From: Chryseobacterium sp. Bi04
GTDB lineage: Bacteria; Bacteroidota; Bacteroidia; Flavobacteriales; Weeksellaceae
Reading direction: 5' to 3'
Assembly (NCBI RefSeq): GCF_918698085.1
Contig: NZ_CAKKLP010000001.1
Location: forward strand, 868,001-932,000
DNA: 64,000 nt
The notes under the pieces are model-generated. The model did no database searches. It worked only from the letters and a program-made list of their open reading frames with translations, and was not told the origin of the DNA. The position numbers were made by a program, and so were the translations under genes. This document shows, piece after piece, positions 8,307 to 16,708 of the stretch (position 1 is the stretch's first letter; every line of letters starts with the position of its first letter).

Positions 8307-8981
8307 ATGAATATTTTGTTGGTAGAAGATGATCAGAGAATCAGTAACTTTCTTATAAAAGGGCTTACCGAAGCAGGCTACAGTATGACACTTGCTGATT
8401 CCGGTGAAAAAGCCCGGGAGCTTTTTACCACGTATAATTTTGATATTATTTTAATGGATATTATGCTTCCCGGTTTAGACGGAACGCAGCTTACCCAGTT
8501 GATAAGGTTTAAAGGAAATTATACCCCGATTATTATTCTAAGTGCATTAAACAGTCCTGATGATAAAATAAAAATGCTGGATCTCGGGGCCGATGATTAT
8601 TTATCCAAACCTTTCCATTTTGAAGAGCTTATTTCAAGGATTAAAGCATTGACCAGGCGAAATAAACTGAGTTACCAAAAAGAAAATCAACTCCTGTCCT
8701 GTGGTAATATTGTGATAGATACAGATCTTCATAAAGTGTCCCAGGGCGATAAGGAAATTGAGTTTTCTCCTACTGAATATAAACTTTTTACTTTCATGAT
8801 GGAAAATAAGAATAAAGTAGTCAGCAGAACCCAGATTTTACATAATGTGTGGGGTATTGATTTTGACAATACAACAAATGTGGTGGATGTTTATATTTCC
8901 TATGTCCGTAATAAGATTGATGAAACCGATCAAAAAATTATTCATACGGTAAAAGGAACAGGTTATTTAATTAAAGACTGA
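8307..8981 (+). CDS. OmpR/PhoB-family response regulator, probably for metal efflux
   Basis: DNA-binding response regulator of 224 residues. The receiver domain (1-120) has acidic residues D8/D9, phospho-acceptor D51 in LMDIMLPG and the conserved Lys in LSKPF. The winged-helix domain (about 125-224) ends in VYISYVRNKID and IHTVKGTGYLIK. The ATG at 8307 is preferred. A 38-codon extension from 8193 would encode residues not seen in this family and run through an inverted repeat. The kinase gene follows after 2 bp, then the efflux operon, an arrangement like CusRS/CzcRS upstream of their targets. Confidence 0.93.
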   Translation: MNILLVEDDQRISNFLIKGLTEAGYSMTLADSGEKARELFTTYNFDIILMDIMLPGLDGTQLTQLIRFKGNYTPIIILSALNSPDDKIKMLDLGADDYLSKPFHFEELISRIKALTRRNKLSYQKENQLLSCGNIVIDTDLHKVSQGDKEIEFSPTEYKLFTFMMENKNKVVSRTQILHNVWGIDFDNTTNVVDVYISYVRNKIDETDQKIIHTVKGTGYLIKD

Positions 8982-8983
8982 AG

Positions 8984-10345
8984 ATGACACTCAGAAACAG
9001 GTTTACTCTTATTTCAAGCCTTTCATTCGGCATTGTTTCTATTGTCACATTTGTGGTGATATTCTTTGCTTATTACGACAGTACCAAGATCTTTTATTTT
9101 GAAAAGCTTAGAAATACGGCTCTTATTTCTGCGATCTATTATCTTGAAAAAGATGAACTTCCGAAAGACAGACATGCCCAGATTAAGCAAGAGTACAATC
9201 ACCTTATCCAGAATAACCGGGTGGCTGTTTACAATCAAAATAATGAAGTTACATTCGGTCAAAACCTGGATGATACTAATATTAAGCTGCAACATATCCA
9301 GACGGCAAGAAATAACAAAGGGGTGCAGTTTATGTCGGATAACAGTTTTTATTACGGGATTTTTTATCCTGATAACCAGGGAGATTTTGTTGTTTTTGTA
9401 AAATCACCTAACGATTCATTCCAGTCGCAGATGATCAGGCTTTCGGTTATTATGCTTGCTGTTCTTGTGCTTGGTTTGCTGGCTATTTATTTCCTCAGCC
9501 GCTATCTTTCAAAAGTGGTGTACAAGCCGATTTCCAATGTGGTAGAGCGCATTAATAATGTGGATTACAATAATATTTCCACAGCAATTACCTCTACCAA
9601 TACCAATGATGAAATTGAAGACCTTATTAAATCTTATAATAAATTATTCGGAAGGATTTCTGAGAGTATGCTGCTTCAGCAGAATTTCATCAATTATGTT
9701 TCTCATGAATTTAAAACACCTTTAGCAGCGATCTCCGGAAATCTGGAGGTATTTGCACAAAAAGACAGAACTCCGGAAGAATACAAAGCAGTGGTCCGGG
9801 AATCTTTAAATAATGTATATGAAATTGAAAATATTCTCAACAATCTTTTACTGATGTCTGGAATGACGAAGCTTGAAACGTCCCATAAACAGGTGAGGGT
9901 AGACGAACTGATCTGGAAGATTTATGAGAAGCTTGAGCCGAAAGCAAAAGAAAAACACTCATCTATTAAAATAAAGCTTCAGGTGATAAAACCTGCCTTA
10001 TTGGAGATTCCGGGAAATGAAACTTTGCTTTATCTGGCCTTATATAATATTGTAGAAAATGCTGTTAAATATTCTCATGATACTCCTGTCAGTATTACAT
10101 TATCAGAAAAAGATAGCTGCCTGAATATTGAAGTCAGTGATCAGGGAAAAGGAATTCCGGCAGAGGATCTTGCAAAAATTACGGAAACATTTTACAGAGG
10201 TAAAAATGTAGATACTGTGAAAGGAAGCGGAATTGGTTTATCACTTTCCAAAAGTATTTTTGATCATCATCATATTGTGATGAAAATTGATTCTGTCATT
10301 AATATCGGAACAAGCGTTCTTCTTAAATTTCCGTCCCATTCATAA
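8984..10345 (+). CDS. Sensor histidine kinase, partner of the upstream regulator
   Basis: 453-residue membrane kinase. TM1 lies near 10-32 and TM2 near 152-172, with a periplasmic sensor loop of about 120 residues between them. A HAMP linker (175-228) follows, then HisKA with phospho-accepting H241 in YVSHEFKTPLAAISG. The HATPase domain has the N-box (NIVENAVKYSHD), G1 (DQGKGIP) and G2 (GSGIGLSLSKS). It belongs to the class paired with OmpR-type regulators, and its gene is 2 bp downstream of such a regulator. The loop is short and shows no Met/His-rich metal cluster, so the signal is inferred only from the downstream efflux genes. Confidence 0.93.
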   Translation: MTLRNRFTLISSLSFGIVSIVTFVVIFFAYYDSTKIFYFEKLRNTALISAIYYLEKDELPKDRHAQIKQEYNHLIQNNRVAVYNQNNEVTFGQNLDDTNIKLQHIQTARNNKGVQFMSDNSFYYGIFYPDNQGDFVVFVKSPNDSFQSQMIRLSVIMLAVLVLGLLAIYFLSRYLSKVVYKPISNVVERINNVDYNNISTAITSTNTNDEIEDLIKSYNKLFGRISESMLLQQNFINYVSHEFKTPLAAISGNLEVFAQKDRTPEEYKAVVRESLNNVYEIENILNNLLLMSGMTKLETSHKQVRVDELIWKIYEKLEPKAKEKHSSIKIKLQVIKPALLEIPGNETLLYLALYNIVENAVKYSHDTPVSITLSEKDSCLNIEVSDQGKGIPAEDLAKITETFYRGKNVDTVKGSGIGLSLSKSIFDHHHIVMKIDSVINIGTSVLLKFPSHS

Positions 10346-10353
10346 TTGTGCTA

Positions 10354-10387
10354 TTCGTGAAAATATTCGTGTTTTTCGTGTTTTAAA
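10354..10387. repeat. TTCGTG short repeats after the kinase gene
   Basis: TTCGTG occurs at 10354, 10366 and 10375 within about 30 bp. Similar attcgtg-type tracts are familiar to me as dispersed intergenic sequences in flavobacteria. A function is not evident. Confidence 0.4.
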
Positions 10388-10393
10388 AAAGTT

Positions 10394-10453
10394 CTAATCA
10401 AACTCTAATGTTAGGCTAATTGAATTTTAATTTGATTCGAAATTGGGTCTAAT
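10394..10453. promoter_or_regulatory. 11-bp-phased CTAAT direct repeats, candidate response-regulator sites
   Basis: CTAAT begins at 10394, 10405 and 10416, TTAAT at 10427, and CTAAT again at 10449, all in one 11-bp phase. OmpR-type regulators commonly bind direct repeats spaced about one helical turn apart. The array lies directly upstream of the efflux promoter. Confidence 0.6.
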
Positions 10454-10471
10454 ACTAGAGGGATAGCTTTG
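10443..10471 (+). promoter_or_regulatory. Predicted promoter of the metal efflux operon
   Basis: TTG (10443-10445), 18 nt, TAGCTTTG (10464-10471): an excellent match to the Bacteroidota housekeeping promoter. The start site would fall about 5-7 nt before the ATG at 10483, so the mRNA would be almost leaderless. Confidence 0.7.
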
Positions 10472-10482
10472 TGGTCTTAAAT

Positions 10483-11766
10483 ATGAGACCTTTGAAAAAG
10501 ATTATTTTTACCCTATTTTATATTCACTGTTTTAGTTTCTTTTCTGCACAGATTTCCGATACCGTGAAGATCGGCAGAAAAGAAGCTGAAACAGTTTTTC
10601 TTGCTAAAAATCTTGATCTTATCGCCCAGAAACTGGAGATTTCCCAGGCAGAAGCCCGTGCTCTTCAGGCAAAATACTGGCCTAATCCTACATTAAGCAT
10701 CAGTGAGGTCAATCTATGGAGAACTTATGACATTGAAGAGCAGCCTGCACTTATCGGAAATTGGGGAAAGAATACCCAGATTTCTGCTGAAATAGAGCAG
10801 GTGATTCAGACAGCCGGTAAGAGGAGGAAAAATATAGAATTACAAAAGATTGAAGTAGAAGGAGAAAAGTATGAGCTGCAGGAAGTATTCCGTGAGCTTA
10901 AAAAGACACTGAGAAATACGATCACTGAAATTCTCTATAACCAGGAACAGCAGAAAATCTATCAGGGGCAGATCTCTTCTATTGAGAAACTGACAAAATC
11001 TTACAACAACCAATTGAACCTTGGAAATATCAGTAAAGCAGAATATGTCCGCTTAAAAGCACAGGAAATTGAATTCAAGAAAAAGCTGATTTCATTGAAG
11101 CAGGAAATTGGAGACCAGCAGGTGGAACTGAAAGCTTTACTGATGATTCCCTCTCAGTCTTATCTTATTATTTCAGATTCTTTTATAATGCCGGAAAAGC
11201 AGCTTTCCGAAGTGGAAATGGTACAATGGATAGAAAAGGCAAAAGAAAACCGTCCGGACATTTTGATTTCCAGAAATAAAGAGAAACAGGCTGATAAAAA
11301 TCTGGAAATACAGAATGCCATGAAGACTCCGGATATTGCCGTTTCGATAGGCTATGACCGCGGTGGAAATATTATGAAGGATTTTATAGGATTGGGATTA
11401 TCCTTTGATCTTCCCATTTTCGACCGAAATAAAGGGAATATTCAGGAGGCCCGGCTGGAAGTTCAGAAAATGAAAATTGAAACCCGAAAGAATATGCTGA
11501 AGTCTGAAAATGAAATTGTTTCTGTTTTCAGAAATTATATCCGGACACAGCAGATTTCAGAAGAAATAGATGATACGTATGAGTCTACTTTGGATGGCCT
11601 GTTGGTGAGCCACGAGAAAAATTTCAGGTTGAGAAATATCAGTATGCTGGAATACATGGACTTTCTGGATACCTATATTGGTAATAAAATGATCATCCTG
11701 GATACTAAAAAAGAGCTTAATCAATACTACGAAAACCTGCAATATGTTGTAGGACAGGATTTATAA
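10483..11766 (+). CDS. TolC-family outer-membrane efflux channel (CusC/CzcC-like)
   Basis: Outer-membrane channel component of a tripartite RND pump. The protein has a signal peptide (cleavage near FFSAQ) and two long helical repeats typical of outer membrane efflux proteins. They include SQAEARALQAKYWPNP near the N-terminus and GLGLSFDLPIFDRNKGNI near residues 305-322, the usual strand-helix signature. The start ATG at 10483 is chosen over a GTG at 10471, because that GTG overlaps the -7 promoter box. The adaptor and pump genes follow on the same strand. Unlike some CusC proteins, it has no lipobox. Confidence 0.9.
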   Translation: MRPLKKIIFTLFYIHCFSFFSAQISDTVKIGRKEAETVFLAKNLDLIAQKLEISQAEARALQAKYWPNPTLSISEVNLWRTYDIEEQPALIGNWGKNTQISAEIEQVIQTAGKRRKNIELQKIEVEGEKYELQEVFRELKKTLRNTITEILYNQEQQKIYQGQISSIEKLTKSYNNQLNLGNISKAEYVRLKAQEIEFKKKLISLKQEIGDQQVELKALLMIPSQSYLIISDSFIMPEKQLSEVEMVQWIEKAKENRPDILISRNKEKQADKNLEIQNAMKTPDIAVSIGYDRGGNIMKDFIGLGLSFDLPIFDRNKGNIQEARLEVQKMKIETRKNMLKSENEIVSVFRNYIRTQQISEEIDDTYESTLDGLLVSHEKNFRLRNISMLEYMDFLDTYIGNKMIILDTKKELNQYYENLQYVVGQDL

Positions 11767-11775
11767 TACTTAGAT

Positions 11776-12891
11776 ATGAAAATGAATATTACCAGATACA
11801 TTGCCGCAATTTATCTTTCTGCATTGGTTTCCCTTACTGGCTGTAAAAACCAAAAGCAGGATAACGAAGTTCAGAAACCCTATTGCATCAGTAAAGAACT
11901 TAAGAAGGATATTAAACTTGTTCAGGCAGAAATGCGCCCTATTGAAGAAAGTATTACACTTACCGGAGAAGTGGAAAGCAATTCAGACAAAACAGTTCCT
12001 TTTGTAAGTCTTGTAGATGGAGTGGTTACAGAAACGTACTTCTCTTTGGGAGACTATGTGAAAAAAGGGCAGGTTTTAGCAAGTGTAAAAAGTACGGCTG
12101 TCAATGAAATGCAGGATGATACCCAGACGTTGCAGGCTCAGCTGGCAGTGGCCAAAAGAAAGCTGTCTTCTGTAGAAGCGATGTATAAAGATGATATTGC
12201 CTCTCAGAAAGACTTGCAGGAAGCCAGATCCGAAGTGGCGATATTGCAGTCTAATATTTCCAAGACCCAAAAAAATATGCAGCTGTATTCAGCAGGAGGG
12301 AGCATGATTCAGATTAAAGCTCCCGCAGACGGATATGTTGTTTCCAAAAATATTTCCAAAGGAATGCCGGTTACAGCTGGAGGTGATGAGCTATTTACCG
12401 TTTCCAATCTGGATAAGGTTTGGGTAATGGCTAATGTATATGCTACCAATATGAGACATGTGTATGTAGATCAGCCGGTAGTGGTGAAAACCCTGGCGTA
12501 TCCTGATGATAGTTTTTCAGGGAAAATCAACAATATTTCACAGGTTTTTAACGAGAATGAAAGAGTCCTCAAGGCGAAAATCATTATGGATAATAATGGC
12601 ATGAAACTAAGACCTGGAATGTCAGCAGATATTGTTCTTCCGGTCAATTCACAAAACAGAACTGCACTGGCAATTCCTGCTAAGGCTATGATCTTTGATA
12701 ATAATCAGAGTTATGTAGTGGTGTACAAAAAAGACTGTGAACTGGAGATCAGGCCGGTAACGGAAATCACTTCTAACAGCCAATATATTTATGTGGAAGG
12801 AAACTTAAAACCTGGTGAAAGTGTTATTGCTTCCAATGGGCTGCTGATCTATGAAAACCTGAAAAACCAATTAAATAACTCCACCAAGTAA
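11776..12891 (+). CDS. RND efflux periplasmic adaptor lipoprotein (CusB/CzcB-like)
   Basis: Membrane-fusion protein bridging pump and outer-membrane channel. The 371 residues start with a lipoprotein signal (lipobox SLTGC, Cys23), so it is anchored to the inner membrane. The order is an N-terminal beta barrel strand, a lipoyl half-motif (GDYVKKGQVLASV near 95-107), an alpha-hairpin (about 115-170), the second lipoyl half (IKAPADGYVVSKNISKG) and C-terminal barrel and membrane-proximal domains. It lacks the His-rich extension of some zinc adaptors. It begins 9 bp after the channel gene, and its stop overlaps the pump start by one base. Confidence 0.92.
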   Translation: MKMNITRYIAAIYLSALVSLTGCKNQKQDNEVQKPYCISKELKKDIKLVQAEMRPIEESITLTGEVESNSDKTVPFVSLVDGVVTETYFSLGDYVKKGQVLASVKSTAVNEMQDDTQTLQAQLAVAKRKLSSVEAMYKDDIASQKDLQEARSEVAILQSNISKTQKNMQLYSAGGSMIQIKAPADGYVVSKNISKGMPVTAGGDELFTVSNLDKVWVMANVYATNMRHVYVDQPVVVKTLAYPDDSFSGKINNISQVFNENERVLKAKIIMDNNGMKLRPGMSADIVLPVNSQNRTALAIPAKAMIFDNNQSYVVVYKKDCELEIRPVTEITSNSQYIYVEGNLKPGESVIASNGLLIYENLKNQLNNSTK

Positions 12892-15800
12892 TGCGAAAAT
12901 TTGTACAGAATATAGTTTCCTTCTCTTTAAAAAACTCATTGATTGTTCTTCTGGGAACTTTCCTTTTGTTGGCTGGAGGAATCTATTCCTATATGCACAC
13001 TCCCATTGAAGCATTTCCGGATGTTACCAATACCAGAGTAAGGGTGATTACCCAATGGCCGGGAAGAAGTGCCGAAGAAATAGAAAAATTTGTTACCCTG
13101 CCGATTTCGAAAGAAATGAATGCGATCCCGAATAAAACATCGGTTCGGTCTATTTCATTGTTTGGATTATCGGTAGTTACGGTAATTTTTGATGATCATG
13201 TAGATGACTTTTATGCCCAGCAGTATGCCTCTAATAAGCTGGGAAATGTGGAGCTCCCCAACGGTGCAGAATACAGTATCGAGCCTCCTTCCGGGGCTAC
13301 CGGTGAAATTTATCGGTATATTATCAAAAGTAAGCTGCCGATCAAAGAAGTCACAGCGATTCAGGATTGGGTCATTGAAAGGGAGCTGTTGGCAGTTCCG
13401 GGAGTAGCTGACGTGGTCAGTTTTGGTGGTGAAGAAAAAACATATGAAATAAAAATTAATCCTACGGAATTACACAATTATGACCTTTCCCCCCTGGATG
13501 TGTATGAAGCAGTTTCGAAGAGTAATATCAATGTAGGAGGAGATGTAGTGGCCAAGGGAGATCAGGCTTATGTAGTGCGGGGGATCGGTCTTTTGGAAAA
13601 AAAGGAGGATATTGAAAACATCCAGATTGAAGTAAAAGGTTCTACGCCTATTTTGGTAAAACATGTGGCAGAAGTAAAAATCTCGGCAAAACCAAGATTG
13701 GGACAGGTAGGATACAATAAAGAGAATGATGTAGTAGAAGGAATTGTGATCATGCTTCGTGGTGAAAACCCAAGTGAGGTTATTGCGAAACTGAAGGATA
13801 GGATAGAGCAGCTGAACGGAGGAGAACTTCCGGGTGATATTCAGATTGTCCCTATTATTGACCGTACGGAGCTGGTGAATACAACCGTTCATACCGTTTC
13901 CAAAAACCTGATTGAAGGGGTGATCCTGGTTTCTATTATAGTATTTATATTTCTGTATAACTGGAGAACGACATTCATAGTGGCTTCGGTGATTCCTCTG
14001 GCTTTTCTTTTTGCTATTATAATGCTGAGGATTCAGGGGCTTCCTGCTAATCTGATTTCTATGGGAGCATTGGATTTCGGATTGCTACTGGAGGGAACAT
14101 TGGTTATTGTAGAACATGTATTTGTGGCTCTTGAGCTTAAAGCCAGGAAAATAGGGCTCCGAAGGTTCAATAAGATTTCAAAACTTGGGATCATAAAAAG
14201 AAGTGCCGGAAGTGTGGCAAGCTATATTTTCTTTGCATTGCTGATTCTTATTGTGGCATTGCTGCCTATTTTCTCTTTCCAGAAAGTAGAAGGAAAAATG
14301 TTCTCTCCTTTAGCATTTACCTTGGGATATGCTTTGTTAGGATCATTAATCTTGAGTTTGACCTATGTGCCTGCAATGTGTAAACTGTTGCTGACTAAAA
14401 ATATAGAAGAAAAGGAGAACTTTATATCAAGATTCTTCAGGGTGAATATCTATAGAATTTATGAATTCAGTGACCGTCATAAAAAAGGATTTATGATCGG
14501 GTTTATTACTTTATTAGCGATTTGTGGCTGGAGATTCTCCAATTACGGATCTGAATTTTTACCTAAGCTGAATGAAGGAGCAATCTATGTACGTGCAACA
14601 CTTCCTAATAGTGTAAACCTTGATGAATCCGTACGTCTGACGAAAGAAATGAAAGGGATTCTAATGAAGTATGATGAAGTGAAATTTGTGATGACCCAGA
14701 CAGGCCGTCCAAACGATGGAACAGACCCTACCGGATTTTTTAATATTGAATTTAATATTCAGCTGAAGCCGGAAAATGAATGGAAGAAAAAAATATCCAA
14801 AGAAGAACTTCTGGAAGAAATGAGAGGCTCTCTTGAAAAATATCCGGGTATTAACTTCGGATTCAGCCAGCCGATTCAGGATAATGTGGAAGAATATGTG
14901 GCAGGAGTAAAAGCCCCATTGGTGATCAAAATTTTCGGAAATGATCTGTTTGAACTTGAAAACTATGCCAATCAAGTAGCCAATTCCATTAGAACGGTTC
15001 CTGGAATTTCAGACGTAAATGTCTTTAAAAATATAGGACTTCCTGAGCTTAGAATACAGCTTCATGACTCAAAAATGGCAAAATACGGTGTTTCTACAGC
15101 AGATGCACAAGCCGTTATTGAAATGACTATTGGAGGACAGGCAGCCACCAAATTTTATGAAGAGGAAAGAATGTTTGATGTTATGCTGAGATTTGAAAAA
15201 CAATATCGTGATACCCCTGAAAAAATGGGGGATATCCTGATTCCTACTCAGGATAATAAAAAAGTACCGCTGAAAGAAATTGCAACGATTGATTATCATA
15301 CCGGTCCGTCTTTTATTTACCGTGAAGGAAACAGCAGGTATATTGGAGTAGGATTCAATATTGAAGGCCGTGATTTGGGAAGTACAATCAAAGAAGCCAA
15401 AGCCAAAGTTGAAAAAGAAGTAAAACTTCCCAAGAGTCATAAAATGACCTGGGCCGGAGAGTTTGAAAGTAAAGAAAGAGCGGCAAAACAGCTGGCAATG
15501 GTAGTGCCCATTTCTTTAGTTCTTATTCTGATGCTGCTGTATTTCAATTTTGGGAATGTAAAAGATACACTGATCTCTTCCATTACATTGGCGTTTGCAT
15601 TTATCGGAGGGTTTTTGTCTCTCTGGTTTACAGGAACCATTTTCGGAATCTCCGCAGGGATCGGTTTTATTATCCTTTTTGGAGTAGCAACTATTGACGG
15701 TATCGTTCTGATTGGAGTGATGAAGGAGAACTTACAAAACAGGATACCTCTTAAAAATGCGATTGCTCAGGGGGTGCAAAGCAGAATCCGTCCGGTAGTA

Positions 15801-15989
15801 ATGATTGCCTTAATGGGATCTATGGGACTTTTACCGGCAGCAATGTCCAATGGAATGGGGTCTGAAATCCAAAAACCGTTAGCAATTATGATTGTAGGAG
15901 GACTGATTATCTGTATGCTTCTGTCGTTTACCATACTGCCGATTATATTCTATTATGCCTATCGTAAAAAGTACAAAGAGGCCATATAG
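12891..15989 (+). CDS. Heavy-metal efflux RND transporter (CzcA/CusA family)
   Basis: Proton-driven inner-membrane pump that expels metal cations with the two preceding proteins. The 1032-residue length and N-terminus (a first TM and PIEAFPDVTNTRV) are typical, as are the two sets of transmembrane helices with large periplasmic loops. The TM4 signature is DFGLLLEGTLVIVE (395-408). CzcA-type pumps have Asp-Asp-Glu at these spaced positions. Here D395 and E408 are kept, but the middle Asp is Glu401. This places it with the divalent-cation (Zn/Co/Ni) group rather than with CusA, though the substrate is not certain. The stop is TAG, followed by a terminator. Confidence 0.93.
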   Translation: MRKFVQNIVSFSLKNSLIVLLGTFLLLAGGIYSYMHTPIEAFPDVTNTRVRVITQWPGRSAEEIEKFVTLPISKEMNAIPNKTSVRSISLFGLSVVTVIFDDHVDDFYAQQYASNKLGNVELPNGAEYSIEPPSGATGEIYRYIIKSKLPIKEVTAIQDWVIERELLAVPGVADVVSFGGEEKTYEIKINPTELHNYDLSPLDVYEAVSKSNINVGGDVVAKGDQAYVVRGIGLLEKKEDIENIQIEVKGSTPILVKHVAEVKISAKPRLGQVGYNKENDVVEGIVIMLRGENPSEVIAKLKDRIEQLNGGELPGDIQIVPIIDRTELVNTTVHTVSKNLIEGVILVSIIVFIFLYNWRTTFIVASVIPLAFLFAIIMLRIQGLPANLISMGALDFGLLLEGTLVIVEHVFVALELKARKIGLRRFNKISKLGIIKRSAGSVASYIFFALLILIVALLPIFSFQKVEGKMFSPLAFTLGYALLGSLILSLTYVPAMCKLLLTKNIEEKENFISRFFRVNIYRIYEFSDRHKKGFMIGFITLLAICGWRFSNYGSEFLPKLNEGAIYVRATLPNSVNLDESVRLTKEMKGILMKYDEVKFVMTQTGRPNDGTDPTGFFNIEFNIQLKPENEWKKKISKEELLEEMRGSLEKYPGINFGFSQPIQDNVEEYVAGVKAPLVIKIFGNDLFELENYANQVANSIRTVPGISDVNVFKNIGLPELRIQLHDSKMAKYGVSTADAQAVIEMTIGGQAATKFYEEERMFDVMLRFEKQYRDTPEKMGDILIPTQDNKKVPLKEIATIDYHTGPSFIYREGNSRYIGVGFNIEGRDLGSTIKEAKAKVEKEVKLPKSHKMTWAGEFESKERAAKQLAMVVPISLVLILMLLYFNFGNVKDTLISSITLAFAFIGGFLSLWFTGTIFGISAGIGFIILFGVATIDGIVLIGVMKENLQNRIPLKNAIAQGVQSRIRPVVMIALMGSMGLLPAAMSNGMGSEIQKPLAIMIVGGLIICMLLSFTILPIIFYYAYRKKYKEAI

Positions 15990-16015
15990 TTTCTTTCATT
16001 TTTGTTCATTATGTT

Positions 16016-16049
16016 AACCGGGATTCTTGAGGGAGATCCCGGTTTTTTA
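16016..16049 (+). terminator. Terminator of the metal efflux operon
   Basis: A 9-bp stem (AACCGGGAT with ATCCCGGTT) and an 11-nt loop, followed by a T-run. Confidence 0.88.
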
Positions 16050-16189
16050 TTCCGTTAAGTGCTTTTTGCAAACTCTGATATTTCAATATTTTTTGCCACA
16101 TCATTTTCATATCGGTTTTGGTTATTTAAAGGTAATAAAAACCTATGATCAACGGTATATTTCTTTGAAAATGAATAGAATGATCTTTT

Positions 16190-16222
16190 CAATAATAAAA
16201 AAGTGAGCCGGAAGCCCACTTT
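16190..16222 (-). terminator. Terminator of the double-glycine peptide gene
   Basis: Stem AAAGTGAGC with GCCCACTTT (16200-16208, 16214-16222). Its one mismatch becomes a G-U pair in minus-strand RNA, and a T-run follows on that strand. Confidence 0.7.
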
Positions 16223-16239
16223 ATTTGTTGTTCATTAGA

Positions 16240-16473
16240 TTATGGAGTAATTATAATGGGATCTGGAAAAGGTTCAAGAACCAATGGTTTGCACATTGCG
16301 GCCGGTTGGCAGGTTCCCCCCATGCATATAAAATTAGTCATAGTGGTGGAGCCGTCAGGACATCTGATCATGGCTTCACCATGGCATCCTCCGGGACATT
16401 GTGCAGGATACAAAGTTCCTCCAAAGACATCTTTCAAATCTGTTCTTGAAAGTTTTGATACGTTCATTTTCAT
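16240..16473 (-). CDS. Double-glycine leader peptide with six-cysteine core (bacteriocin-like or RiPP precursor)
   Basis: 77 residues. The first 19 form a leader of the type common in Chryseobacterium, with KLSRTDLKDVFGG ending in Gly18-Gly19, the usual cut site of C39 peptidase/ABC exporters. The predicted 58-residue core is rich in Gly, Pro and Met and has six cysteines at 26, 30, 38, 50, 55 and 61, enough for three disulfides or other crosslinks. No modifying enzyme, immunity gene or exporter lies nearby, so maturation would rely on genes elsewhere. The gene is monocistronic with its own terminator. The leader is a secure match by pattern. Activity is unknown. Confidence 0.8.
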   Translation of the reverse strand: MKMNVSKLSRTDLKDVFGGTLYPAQCPGGCHGEAMIRCPDGSTTMTNFICMGGTCQPAAMCKPLVLEPFPDPIIITP

Positions 16474-16708
16474 GGTTTAATTTTTTTTGTTTAGTAAATT
16501 AATTTATTCTTAACACTCTTATAATTAATTAAGTAAGCTTAAAAATATTGAACTAAAATAGTAAATTATTCTATGATAATTGAATTAATTTATGATAAAT
16601 GTTAAAATAAAGGTTAGATTTTTTAAAAATGCCAAATAAGTTTAAAATAGAAGAATGTCAATTAGATTTGAAATCTAACTATGAATAGTATAGTGATGTG
16701 ATTTCTGT
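16474..16708. promoter_or_regulatory. Intergenic region upstream of the peptide gene
   Basis: Very AT-rich, with no gene. It contains a perfect palindrome TTAGATTT-G-AAATCTAA (16662-16678). No clear TAnnTTTG promoter box for the peptide gene was found. Confidence 0.4.

Noticed and set aside
16016..16239. Additional small gene between the efflux operon and the peptide gene
   Set aside because: The stretch contains only two terminators and short AT-rich DNA.
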